Source of the DNA: Streptomyces globosus
GTDB taxonomy: Bacteria; Actinomycetota; Actinomycetes; Streptomycetales; Streptomycetaceae
Assembly (NCBI RefSeq): GCF_003325375.1
Contig: NZ_CP030862.1
Coordinates: 623,501-687,500, forward strand
Length of the DNA stretch: 64,000 nt
Direction: 5' to 3'
Of the stretch, positions 38,991-49,162 are shown in pieces. Below the pieces are notes generated by a model that ran no database searches, was not told where the DNA came from, and saw nothing but the letters and a program-made list of their open reading frames with translations. Every line of letters begins with the position of its first letter. Position 1 is the first letter of the stretch. A program made the translations under genes and the position numbers.

Positions 38991-39713
38991 GTGACGAGTC
39001 CAGGCGCACCCGCTCATAACGCTTCGGCGCACAACACGGGCCGCGATGCCGCGAACACTCCGGCGCCAAGGCACCATGGATTGATGCGCGACGACGAGGC
39101 CATGGGCTCCCCCGCGGCCACAGGGCCCACCGGAGCTGCCAGGGGCGGCGGCGCCGGGGCGGTCAGCGACCTCGTCCGGCGCGCCGTGGACGGTGACGAG
39201 CAGGCCACCCACGACCTGCTCGCCTTCGTGCACCCGCTGGCCATCCGCTACTGCCGCACCCGGCTCTCCCGGCTCCCGGGTGACGCCCGCCACTTCGTCG
39301 AGGACCTGGCGCAGGAGGTCTGCGTCGCCGTCCTGATGGCGCTCCCGCGCTACCGCGACACCGGCCGGCCCTTCGAGGCGTTCGTCTTCGCGATCGCCGC
39401 GCACAAGGTCGCCGACCTCCAGCGGGCCGCCATGCGCCACCCCGGCAGCACGGCCGTCCCGTCGGACGAGATGCCCGAGCGGCCGGACGACTCCCTCGGC
39501 CCGGAGGAGCGGGCGCTGCTCAGCAGCGACGCCGCCTGGGCCCGCAAACTGCTCGCCAACCTGCCGGAGACGCAGCGCGAGCTCCTCGTGCTGCGCGTCG
39601 CCGTCGGCCTGACCGCCGAGGAGACCGGCCAGATGCTCGGCATGTCCCCCGGCGCCGTCCGGGTGGCCCAGCACCGGGCGCTCAGCCGGCTGCGGGCCCT
39701 GGCCGAGCAGTAG
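38991..39713 (+). CDS. sigD: sigma-70 family (ECF-type) RNA polymerase sigma factor
   Basis: A 240-residue sigma factor. Region 2 spans about 62-135 ([50 protein letters not shown]) and region 4 about 185-238 ([37 protein letters not shown]). GTG 38991 has GGGAGGGG upstream; ATG 39084 is an alternative that removes a disordered N-terminus. Its place between whiD/bldM and guaB matches mycobacterial sigD and the streptomycete ECF gene at this locus (also studied as shbA, though I am unsure of that equivalence). Confidence 0.88.
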   Translation: MTSPGAPAHNASAHNTGRDAANTPAPRHHGLMRDDEAMGSPAATGPTGAARGGGAGAVSDLVRRAVDGDEQATHDLLAFVHPLAIRYCRTRLSRLPGDARHFVEDLAQEVCVAVLMALPRYRDTGRPFEAFVFAIAAHKVADLQRAAMRHPGSTAVPSDEMPERPDDSLGPEERALLSSDAAWARKLLANLPETQRELLVLRVAVGLTAEETGQMLGMSPGAVRVAQHRALSRLRALAEQ

Positions 39714-39770
39714 CGGCCGGGCCGCCGGCGGCGGATTCCCGGGCGGGCCCGGCCGCATGCCGCTCCCTAG

Positions 39771-41381
<1,611 letters not shown>

Positions 41382-41390
41382 CAGCCGCCA

Positions 41391-41422
41391 CGGGGGCGGG
41401 TCCGGGAACGGGCCCGCCCCCG
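41391..41422 (+). terminator. hairpin between guaB and guaB3
   Basis: A ten-base CGGGGGCGGG/CCCGCCCCCG stem (41391-41400 with 41413-41422) with extra flanking pairs, ten bases after the guaB stop. guaB3 is 91 bases further on. Confidence 0.65.
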
Positions 41423-41512
41423 CGGCATGCGTCCGCACAGCGGTCGCCGGGACGCGCGCGCCCGCCCTTCGGGGATACTGGACGGGCAGACCCAGAGGAA
41501 AGGCCACCACAC

Positions 41513-42637
41513 GTGACTGAGATCGAGATCGGGCGCGGCAAGCGCGGCCGCAGGGCGTACGCGTTCGACGACATCGCCATCGTCCCGAGCCGGCGGACGC
41601 GGGACCCGAAGGAGGTCTCCATCGCCTGGCAGATCGACGCATACCGCTTCGAGCTCCCGTTCCTGGCTGCCCCGATGGACTCCGTCGTCTCCCCGCAGAC
41701 CGCGATCCGCATCGGCGAGCTCGGCGGCCTCGGCGTCCTGAACCTCGAAGGCCTGTGGACCCGCCACGAGGACCCGCAGCCGCTGCTCGACGAGATCGCC
41801 GAGCTGCCGGAGGAGGCCGCGACCCGCCGCCTGCAGGAGATCTACGCGGCCCCGATCCAGGCCGACCTGATCGGTCAGCGCATCAAGGAGGTCCGCGACT
41901 CCGGCGTCGTCACCGCCGCCGCGCTCTCCCCGCAGCGCACCGCCCAGTTCTCCAAGGCCGTCGTCGACGCGGGCGTCGACATCTTCGTCATCCGCGGGAC
42001 GACGGTCTCCGCGGAGCACGTCTCCGGCGCCGCCGAGCCGCTGAACCTGAAGCAGTTCATCTACGAGCTCGACGTCCCGGTCATCGTCGGCGGCTGCGCC
42101 ACCTACACGGCGGCCCTGCACCTGATGCGCACCGGCGCGGCCGGCGTCCTCGTCGGCTTCGGCGGCGGCGCCGCGCACACCACCCGCAACGTGCTGGGCA
42201 TCCAGGTCCCGATGGCCACGGCCGTCGCGGACGTGGCCGCCGCCCGCCGCGACTACATGGACGAGTCCGGCGGCCGCTACGTGCACGTCATCGCCGACGG
42301 CGGCGTGGGCTGGTCCGGCGACCTGCCCAAGGCCATCGCCTGCGGCGCCGACGCCGTGATGATGGGCTCCCCGCTGGCCCGCGCCACCGACGCGCCCGGC
42401 CGCGGCCACCACTGGGGCATGGAGGCCGTCCACGAGGACGTGCCGCGCGGCAAGAAGGTCCACCTGGGCACCGTCGGCACCACCGAGGAGATCCTCACCG
42501 GCCCGTCGCACACCCCGGACGGCTCCATGAACCTCTTCGGCGCGCTGCGCCGCTCGATGGCCACCACCGGCTACAGCGAGCTGAAGGAGTTCCAGCGCGT
42601 CGAGGTCACCGTCGCGGACAGCCACCACCACGGCTGA
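41513..42637 (+). CDS. guaB3: GuaB3 family IMP dehydrogenase-related protein
   Basis: A 374-residue TIM-barrel protein without CBS domains. The family N-terminus EIEIGRGKRGRRAYAFDDIAI and GGRYVHVIADGGVGWSGD then KAIACGADAVMMGSPLA are characteristic. The loop equivalent to the IMPDH catalytic GSICTTR reads GGAAHTTRNV, so the nucleophilic cysteine is missing at that place. Similar substitutions are found in mycobacterial GuaB3. Its reaction is therefore uncertain. GTG start behind AGAGGAAAGG. Confidence 0.92.
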   Translation: MTEIEIGRGKRGRRAYAFDDIAIVPSRRTRDPKEVSIAWQIDAYRFELPFLAAPMDSVVSPQTAIRIGELGGLGVLNLEGLWTRHEDPQPLLDEIAELPEEAATRRLQEIYAAPIQADLIGQRIKEVRDSGVVTAAALSPQRTAQFSKAVVDAGVDIFVIRGTTVSAEHVSGAAEPLNLKQFIYELDVPVIVGGCATYTAALHLMRTGAAGVLVGFGGGAAHTTRNVLGIQVPMATAVADVAAARRDYMDESGGRYVHVIADGGVGWSGDLPKAIACGADAVMMGSPLARATDAPGRGHHWGMEAVHEDVPRGKKVHLGTVGTTEEILTGPSHTPDGSMNLFGALRRSMATTGYSELKEFQRVEVTVADSHHHG

Positions 42638-42668
42638 CCGGCCCCGCGGCCGTACGCACGCACGCCAT

Positions 42669-42713
42669 GCCGGAAGGGCCGGCTCCCCGCGACGGGGGGC
42701 CGGCCCTTCCGGC
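42669..42713. terminator. bidirectional terminator after guaB3
   Basis: A perfect 15-bp stem with arms 42669-42683 and 42699-42713, centred between convergent genes. Confidence 0.85.
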
Positions 42714-42721
42714 GTACCCGG

Positions 42722-43951
42722 TCAGAGCCGGTGGGCGGCGCCGGCCGGGCTCGCCCCGCGCGTGTCCAGGAGCAGCTGCGCCTTGACCGCCAGGCCCTGG
42801 AGGTCGTAGGTGCGGTGGTGCTGGAGGAGGATCGTCAGGTCGGCGGTGGCGGCGGCCTCGTAGAGGGACTCGGCGCGGGGGACCGGCTGGTCGCGGACCC
42901 GCCAGCCGGCGACGTACGGGTCGTGGTAGCTGATCAGCGCGCCGAGGTCGAGGAGGCGGCTGGCGATCTCCGGGGCCGGGGAGCCCTCCTGGTCCGCAAG
43001 GTCCGGCTTGTAGGTGACGCCGAGGAGCAGGATGCGGGCCCCGCGGGCGGACTTGCCGTGCTCGTTCAGCAGGGTGGCGCAGCGCTGGATGACGTACTGG
43101 GGCATCCGCCCGTTGATCTCCTGGGCGAGGCCGACCATGCGCAGGGGGTGGCCGGGGGTGCGTGTGGTGTGGGGGAGGTAGTTGGGGTCGAGGGGGACGC
43201 TGTGGCCGCCGACGCCGGGGCCGGGGCGGAAGGCCTGGAAGCCGTACGGCTTGGTCTCGGCGCAGCGGATGACGTCCCACAGGTCGACGCCGAGGTCGTG
43301 GCAGAGGACGGCCATCTCGTTCATCAGCGCGATGTTCACGTGCCGGTAGTTGGTTTCCAGGAGCTGGACGGTCTCGGCCTCGCGCAGCCCGCGGGCGCGG
43401 ACGACCTTCTCGGCGATGCGGGCGTAGAAGGCGTGGGCGGACTCGGTGCAGGCGGGGGTGAGGCCGCCGATGACCTTGGGCGTGTTGGCGATGGTGTGGG
43501 TGCGGTTGCCGGGGTCGTGGCGGCTGGGGGAGTACGCCAGGTGGAAGTCGCGGCCGGCGCGCAGGCCCGAGCCGGACTCCAGGATCGGGCGCAGGTACTC
43601 CTCGGTGGTCCCCGGGTGGGCCGCGGACTCCAGGATCACGGTGGTGTGGGGGCGCAGCCGGGCGGCCAGGGCCCGGCCCGCCTCGCCGACGGCGCCGAGG
43701 TCGAGGGCGCGGTCGGCGCCGAGCTGGGTGGGGGCGCAGATGACGGCGGTGCGGACCCGGCCGAGGTCGGCGGGGTTGGCGGTGACCCGGAAGCCGGCGG
43801 CCGACATGCGGCGGACCTCGGCGGCGGTGAGAGTGGAACCGGTGGCCGGGCCGATGTCGTAGCCGACGGTCTCGATCCCTGCTGCGACGGCGGCCTGGGC
43901 CAGTGGGAGGCCGAGGTGGCCGAGTCCGATGACGGCGAGGTCTGCGGGCAT
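42722..43951 (-). CDS. nucleotide-sugar dehydrogenase-like protein lacking catalytic residues
   Basis: A 409-residue protein of the UDP-glucose/UDP-ManNAc dehydrogenase family. The NAD-binding motif is IGLGHLGLPLA (8-18), and ALMNEMAVLCHDLGVD and GVTYKPDLADQEGSP are conserved family segments. Key residues differ: the catalytic cysteine of GGHC is serine (GGHS, Ser251), YSPER is YSPSR, and the usual lysine before LLE is glutamine (TVQLLE). The start at 43951 has GGGAAGG upstream; 43978 is an alternative. The frame is intact, so this is a maintained protein rather than a pseudogene. Confidence 0.8.
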   Translation of the reverse strand: MPADLAVIGLGHLGLPLAQAAVAAGIETVGYDIGPATGSTLTAAEVRRMSAAGFRVTANPADLGRVRTAVICAPTQLGADRALDLGAVGEAGRALAARLRPHTTVILESAAHPGTTEEYLRPILESGSGLRAGRDFHLAYSPSRHDPGNRTHTIANTPKVIGGLTPACTESAHAFYARIAEKVVRARGLREAETVQLLETNYRHVNIALMNEMAVLCHDLGVDLWDVIRCAETKPYGFQAFRPGPGVGGHSVPLDPNYLPHTTRTPGHPLRMVGLAQEINGRMPQYVIQRCATLLNEHGKSARGARILLLGVTYKPDLADQEGSPAPEIASRLLDLGALISYHDPYVAGWRVRDQPVPRAESLYEAAATADLTILLQHHRTYDLQGLAVKAQLLLDTRGASPAGAAHRL

Positions 43952-44213
43952 GGGGTGGTGCCGTCCCTTCCCTGGCATGCATGGAGAGGCTGGGTGCGCA
44001 AGTCCTGTGGATCCCGGGGGCCTCCGATGAGCTGGCGCGATGTCAGACTAGGCGTATATATGACCGATCTGTCGTATTACGGGGTGATGGTCTCCGTTGT
44101 GTTGTCCACAGGCGGTGGCTGATGCGGGAGTGCCGGGTCAGAATCGAGGGCGGGGGACGTGAGCGGGACCGCCCGCGCCGAGCCGGCGCGGCCCGCACCG
44201 ACGGGAGGCAGCC

Positions 44214-45920
44214 GTGAGGACAGCGACACTGGGGCCGGCGCAGCGCGCCGACGCCCTCGCCCGGATGGCCGAGCGGGAACTTGACGTGCTCGTGGTGGGC
44301 GCCGGCGTGGTCGGCGCGGGCACCGTGCTGGACGCCGCGACCAGGGGCCTGCGGACCGGGATCGTCGAGGCGCGGGACTGGGCGTCCGGGACGTCCAGCC
44401 GGTCCAGCAAGCTGATCCACGGCGGCCTGCGCTACCTGGAGATGCTCGACTTCGCCCTCGTGCGCGAGGCGCTGAAGGAGCGCGGCCTGCTGCTGGAGCG
44501 GCTCGCCCCGCACCTCGTCCGGCCCGTGCCCTTCCTCTACCCGCTCCGGCACAAGGGCTGGGAGCGCCTCTACGCCGGCTCCGGCGTCGCCCTGTACGAC
44601 GCGATGTCCGTCTCCAGCGGGCACGGCCGCGGCCTGCCCGTGCACCGGCACCTCTCCCGCCGGCGCGCCCTGCGGGTGGCCCCGGCCCTGCGCAAGGACG
44701 CCCTCGTGGGCGCCCTGCAGTACTACGACGCCCAGATGGACGACGCCCGGTACGTCACCAACCTGGTGCGGACGGCCGCGGTGTACGGGGCGCACTGCGC
44801 CAACCGGGCGAGGGTCGTCGGCTTCCTGCGCGAGGGCGAGCGGGTCGTCGGCGCGCGCGTGCAGGACGTGGAGGGCGGGCGGGAGTACGAGGTCCGCGCC
44901 CGCCAGGTGGTCAACGCGACGGGGGTGTGGACGGACGACACGCAGGTGCTGATCGCGGAGCGCGGCCAGTTCCACGTCCGGGCGTCGAAGGGCGTCCACC
45001 TCGTCGTGCCGAAGGACCGGATCAACTCGACCACCGGGCTGATCCTGCGGACGGAGAAGTCGGTCCTGTTCGTCATCCCGTGGGGCCGGCACTGGATCGT
45101 GGGCACCACCGACACCGACTGGGACCTGGACAAGGCGCACCCTGCGGCGTCCAGCGCGGACATCGACTACCTGCTGGAGCGTGTCAACTCGGTCCTGGCC
45201 GTCCCCCTCACGAGGGATGACGTGGAAGGCGTGTACGCGGGCCTGCGGCCCCTGCTGGCGGGCGAGTCGGACGCGACGAGCAAGCTGTCCCGCGAGCACA
45301 CCGTGGCGCACCCGGTGCCGGGGCTGGTCGTCGTGGCGGGCGGCAAGTACACGACGTACCGGGTGATGGCGAAGGACGCGGTGGACGAGGCGGTGCACGG
45401 CCTCGACCAGCGGGTCGCCGACTGCGTCACCGAGGACGTGCCGCTGGTGGGCGCGGAGGGGTACAGGGCCCTGTGGAACGGCCGGGCCGCCATCGCCGCC
45501 CGGTCCGGGCTCCATGTGGTGCGGGTGGAGCACCTGTTGAACCGGTACGGGTCGATGGTGGACGAGCTGCTGGACCTGATCGCGGCCGACCCCTCGCTCG
45601 GCGAGCCGCTCGGCGGGGCGGAGGACTACCTGCGGGCGGAGGTGGTCTACGCGGCCTCGCACGAAGGGGCCCGCCACCTCGACGACGTGATGACCCGCCG
45701 GACGCGGATCTCGATCGAGACGTTCGACCGGGGGACCCGCTCGGCGCGGGAGTGCGCCGAGCTGATGGCCCCGGTGCTGGGGTGGGACGAGCAGCAGATC
45801 GAGAAGGAAGTGGAGCACTACGAGAAGAGGGTGCAGGCGGAGCGCGAATCGCAGCGCCAGCCGGACGACCAGACGGCGGATGCCGCCAGGCTGGGCGCGC
45901 CCGACATCGTTCCGTTGTAA
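44214..45920 (+). CDS. glpD: aerobic glycerol-3-phosphate dehydrogenase
   Basis: A 568-residue FAD enzyme oxidising glycerol-3-phosphate to dihydroxyacetone phosphate at the membrane. FAD-binding DVLVVGAGVVGAGTVLDAA, the SSRSSKLIHGGLRYLE signature and the late VAGGKYTTYRVMAKDA motif are present, followed by the C-terminal GlpD cap domain. GTG start behind GGGAGG. No glpF or glpK adjoins it. The 262-base gap upstream holds a TATATA-containing region (44051-44057) that could serve this gene or the divergent dehydrogenase-like gene. Confidence 0.96.
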   Translation: MRTATLGPAQRADALARMAERELDVLVVGAGVVGAGTVLDAATRGLRTGIVEARDWASGTSSRSSKLIHGGLRYLEMLDFALVREALKERGLLLERLAPHLVRPVPFLYPLRHKGWERLYAGSGVALYDAMSVSSGHGRGLPVHRHLSRRRALRVAPALRKDALVGALQYYDAQMDDARYVTNLVRTAAVYGAHCANRARVVGFLREGERVVGARVQDVEGGREYEVRARQVVNATGVWTDDTQVLIAERGQFHVRASKGVHLVVPKDRINSTTGLILRTEKSVLFVIPWGRHWIVGTTDTDWDLDKAHPAASSADIDYLLERVNSVLAVPLTRDDVEGVYAGLRPLLAGESDATSKLSREHTVAHPVPGLVVVAGGKYTTYRVMAKDAVDEAVHGLDQRVADCVTEDVPLVGAEGYRALWNGRAAIAARSGLHVVRVEHLLNRYGSMVDELLDLIAADPSLGEPLGGAEDYLRAEVVYAASHEGARHLDDVMTRRTRISIETFDRGTRSARECAELMAPVLGWDEQQIEKEVEHYEKRVQAERESQRQPDDQTADAARLGAPDIVPL

Positions 45921-45950
45921 GTCCGCGATCCGGAGGGGGGAACCGCGGAC
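45921..45950 (+). terminator. hairpin after glpD
   Basis: GTCCGCG/CGCGGAC stem (45921-45927 with 45944-45950) begins immediately after the glpD stop. Confidence 0.5.
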
Positions 45951-46096
45951 CCGGGGCTCCCGTCCGTTGCGGAGTGAGGAACAATAAGGGTTCTGCCGGG
46001 GCGGGTTATCGCGCGGGTTCTCCCGGGGCGGGCCGCCGGGCACTCCGGCGGGCGCCGGGGCAGCCGGAGCAGGCGGCACGATCGCAGAGGGGACGC

Positions 46097-49069
46097 ATGT
46101 CGAAGCCGGAGCACACCGATTCGCCTGCGGCGGAGCAGGGCCGGGCGAAGCCCGTGTCGGGCGAGCCGAAGCCGTCTGTGAAGGCCGTCCCGCCTGCGCG
46201 GACGCCGGCGGCTGAGGCCGGGCCGGGCGCTGCGGAGCCGAAGGCCGCCGGTGCGGCCGCCGCCGGGCCCCAGGACACCGGGCAGTCCGGATCCGCCTCC
46301 CCGAAGCCCGACCTCGGGAAGCCGAAGGCCGCCCCTGCGGCTGCCCCCGCGCCGGAGGACGGCGGGGCGGCCGGATCCGCCTCCCCGAACCCGAAGGCCG
46401 CCGGTGCGGCTGCCGCCCGTGCCGCGGCGAATCCGCCCGGGGGCACGCCGGCTGACGCCGCGTCCGCTGCCGCCGGCCGTCCGGAGCCCGCCACCCGCAA
46501 GCCCTCCCTCGCGAAGCCCCGCCCCGCCACCGCAACCGGTTCCGCTTCCGCGCACCCGAAGACCGCGAAGCCCGCCAACCCGAAGGCCGGCGCCGCCCCG
46601 GCCGCATCCGCTTCCGCCGCACCGCAGAACCCGCAGCCGCGCCCGGTGCAGAGCAGCGCTGCCGCGTCTGATTCCGCTTCGGCTGACCTCAAGGATGCGA
46701 AGCCGGCTGCGCCCCTGGCAGGCGCAGCCGCGAACAGTTCCGCTGCGGTCGCTTCGGAGGACGCGAAACCGAGCCTGGCGAAGGGCGCTGCTGCCGGCGG
46801 TGGTTCCGCTTCGGAGCGGTCCGAGGGTGCCAAGCCCGGCCCGTCCGAGGGTGCTGCTGCCGCGCCGGATTCCGCTTCGGCCGGTGCGGCCAGTGCGAAG
46901 CCGGACCTCGCCAAGGGCGGCGCGGCGGCGACCGCATCCGGTTCGACGGAGCCGGAGGATGCGAAGCCGGGCCTTGCGAAGGACGCGGCTGCGGCGGCCG
47001 GTTCCGCTTCGGCCCGGGGCGAGGAGGCGAAGCCGAAGGCCGGGGCGCAGGCCGACGCCGTCCGCACGACGTCCGGGAACCCCATCATCGACAAGGCCGA
47101 CGCCGTCGCCGCCGCCGTGAAGGCCGCGGCCGTCAAGGCCGCCGACGACAGCGGCCGCGAGGGCCGGCTCCTCGCCGGCCGCTACCGGCTCGGCGAGGTG
47201 CTCGGCAAGGGCGGCATGGGCACCGTCTGGCGCGCCGAGGACGAGACCCTCGGCCGCACCGTCGCCGTCAAGGAGCTCCGCTTCGGCAACGGCGTCGACG
47301 AGGACGAGAAGCGCCGCCTCATCACCCGCACCCTCCGCGAGGCCAAGGCCATCGCCCGGATCCGCAGCGGCGGCGCCGTCACCGTCTTCGACGTCGTCGA
47401 CGAGGACGGCCGTCCGTGGATCGTCATGGAGCTCATCGAGGGCCCCTCCCTCGCCGAGTTCATACGGGAACAGGGCCCGCTGACGCCGCGCCGGGCCGCC
47501 GAGGTCGGCCTCGCGGTGCTCGAAGTGCTGCGTGCCGCCCACGGCCAGGGCATCCTGCACCGCGACGTGAAGCCGTCCAACGTGCTCATCGCCGCCAACG
47601 GCCGCGTCGTCCTCACCGACTTCGGCATCGCGCAGGTCGAGGGCGACCCGTCCATCACCTCCACCGGCATGCTCGTCGGCGCACCCTCGTACATCTCGCC
47701 CGAGCGCGCCCGCGGCCAGAAGCCGGGCCCGCCGGCCGACATGTGGTCGCTCGGCGGCCTGCTCTACGCCGCCGTCGAGGGGGTGCCCCCCTACGACAAG
47801 GGGTCCGCGCTCGCCACGCTCACCGCCGTCATGACCGAGCCGGTGGAGCCGCCGAAGAACGCCGGCCCGCTGACCGAGGTCATCTACGGCCTGCTGGTCA
47901 AGGACCCGGCCCGGCGCCTCGACGAGGAGCGCGCCCGGGTCATGCTGACCGCCGTGGTCAACATGCCGGAGCCGGAGGCCGTCGAGGTCCTGGCCCCGGC
48001 CGTGGAGGAGACCCGGCAGATCTCCCTGACCGCGGCGAAGGAGGCCGCGGCCAAGGCCGCCGCCGACAAGGCCGCCGAGAAGGCGGAGAAGAAGGAGCGC
48101 GAGCGCCGCGAGAAGGAGCAGCGCGAGCGCGCCCGCGCCGCGCTGAAGGCGGCCCGCAAGGCCGCCGCGGCCACCGCCGCCACGGCGGCGGCCGCGACCG
48201 CCGCCGAGCCGCCCGCCTCCGGCGGCGCGCGCACCGGCCCCGTCGCGGCGCCGCTGACGGACGTCATGTCGCGCCGCACCATCGGGCTGGCCATCGTCGG
48301 CGTGGTGGTCGCGCTGGCCGCGATCGGGTCGCTGATCGTGTACGCGTTCAGCGGCGGCGACTCCAAGGAGCAGGGCAAGGGCGCCCCGGGGCCGACGGCC
48401 TCCGGCAAGCCGAGCCCGGGCCCCTCCGGCAAGACCGGCGACGCCGGCTCCACCGGGGGTGGGGCGGGCGGCAGCAGCCCGTCGGCCCAGGGGCAGACGC
48501 CGAGCGGGCAGGAGAGCCCCGGCCAGGCGCAGGGGCAGGGGCAGGGGCAGGGCCAGGCGTCCGCGCAGGGCCAGGGCCAGGGCTCCGACCCGGGCGGTCC
48601 CGCGGCCGGGCTCCCCGCCGGCTTCGCCACGGTGACGGACCTCGGCTTCCGCTTCTCCATGGCGATGCCGCAGGACTTCCGCCACACGGACACCGCCGGT
48701 GACAACTCCGGCGCCATATACAGCCGCGACGGCGGCTTCCCGCGCATCCAGGTCGACTTCACCAGCCGCCCCGGCGAGGACGCGCGCGCCGCCTGGGCGG
48801 CGCTCGCCCCGGCCGTCGCCCGCAGCAGCAAGGGCTACCGGACGATCCGCATCGACGCGGTCGGCTACCGCGACTACCCCACCGTCGCCGACTGGGAGTT
48901 CGAGCGGGAGCAGCAGGGCATCAAGGTCCGCGTGCTCGACCGCGGCTTCAAGGTGGACGCCGCACGCGGCTACGCCATCATGATCAGCTGCGCGGCGGAC
49001 CAGTGGGACGGCCCGGAGTGCCGGCAGCTGCGCGACACGGCCTTCGCGACGTTCCAGCCCCTGGGCTGA
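46097..49069 (+). CDS. membrane Ser/Thr protein kinase with long Ala/Lys/Pro N-terminal region
   Basis: A 990-residue protein. Residues 1 to ~335 are low-complexity Ala/Pro/Lys/Ser with repeating units. The kinase domain (about 358-620) is intact: GKGGMGTV P-loop, AVKEL lysine, HRDVKPSNVL (His488), DFGIA (Asp508), YISPERARG and DMWSLGGLLY. A basic helical linker (about 655-700, KKERERREKEQRERARAALK) precedes one transmembrane helix (about 728-755), a Gly/Gln/Pro linker and an external domain of about 150 residues with cysteines near the end. ATG follows AGAGGGG. Ligand and substrates are unknown. Confidence 0.9.
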   Translation: MSKPEHTDSPAAEQGRAKPVSGEPKPSVKAVPPARTPAAEAGPGAAEPKAAGAAAAGPQDTGQSGSASPKPDLGKPKAAPAAAPAPEDGGAAGSASPNPKAAGAAAARAAANPPGGTPADAASAAAGRPEPATRKPSLAKPRPATATGSASAHPKTAKPANPKAGAAPAASASAAPQNPQPRPVQSSAAASDSASADLKDAKPAAPLAGAAANSSAAVASEDAKPSLAKGAAAGGGSASERSEGAKPGPSEGAAAAPDSASAGAASAKPDLAKGGAAATASGSTEPEDAKPGLAKDAAAAAGSASARGEEAKPKAGAQADAVRTTSGNPIIDKADAVAAAVKAAAVKAADDSGREGRLLAGRYRLGEVLGKGGMGTVWRAEDETLGRTVAVKELRFGNGVDEDEKRRLITRTLREAKAIARIRSGGAVTVFDVVDEDGRPWIVMELIEGPSLAEFIREQGPLTPRRAAEVGLAVLEVLRAAHGQGILHRDVKPSNVLIAANGRVVLTDFGIAQVEGDPSITSTGMLVGAPSYISPERARGQKPGPPADMWSLGGLLYAAVEGVPPYDKGSALATLTAVMTEPVEPPKNAGPLTEVIYGLLVKDPARRLDEERARVMLTAVVNMPEPEAVEVLAPAVEETRQISLTAAKEAAAKAAADKAAEKAEKKERERREKEQRERARAALKAARKAAAATAATAAAATAAEPPASGGARTGPVAAPLTDVMSRRTIGLAIVGVVVALAAIGSLIVYAFSGGDSKEQGKGAPGPTASGKPSPGPSGKTGDAGSTGGGAGGSSPSAQGQTPSGQESPGQAQGQGQGQGQASAQGQGQGSDPGGPAAGLPAGFATVTDLGFRFSMAMPQDFRHTDTAGDNSGAIYSRDGGFPRIQVDFTSRPGEDARAAWAALAPAVARSSKGYRTIRIDAVGYRDYPTVADWEFEREQQGIKVRVLDRGFKVDAARGYAIMISCAADQWDGPECRQLRDTAFATFQPLG
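46240..47045 (+). repeat. degenerate Ala/Ser/Lys-Pro repeat region within the first kinase gene
   Basis: The encoded segment repeats a loose unit of about 25-30 residues made of an SAS or SASA core, an acidic or basic spacer, AKP, then Lys/Gly and an alanine run. It occurs roughly eight times (units such as EDAKPSLAKGAAA and EDAKPGLAKDAAA). The DNA repeats are diverged but share GATTCCGCTTCGG-like blocks. Confidence 0.6.
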
Positions 49070-49162
49070 CAAGCCTTCCCGGGTCCGGGACGCGGGAGCC
49101 CCCGGCGACGTATCGTGTCAGCGGGGGCCGCAGGGAGACGGCCCCGGCTCGGGGGAGGCGCA

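Noticed and set aside
44043-44060. TATATA near glpD as evidence of horizontally acquired DNA
   Set aside because: It is an isolated few bases consistent with a promoter; the flanking codon use and GC content are like the rest of the window.
48480-48600. Gly/Gln repeat in the first kinase gene as a mobile or CRISPR-like repeat
   Set aside because: It is an in-frame codon repeat of an extracytoplasmic linker, without spacers or flanking genes.
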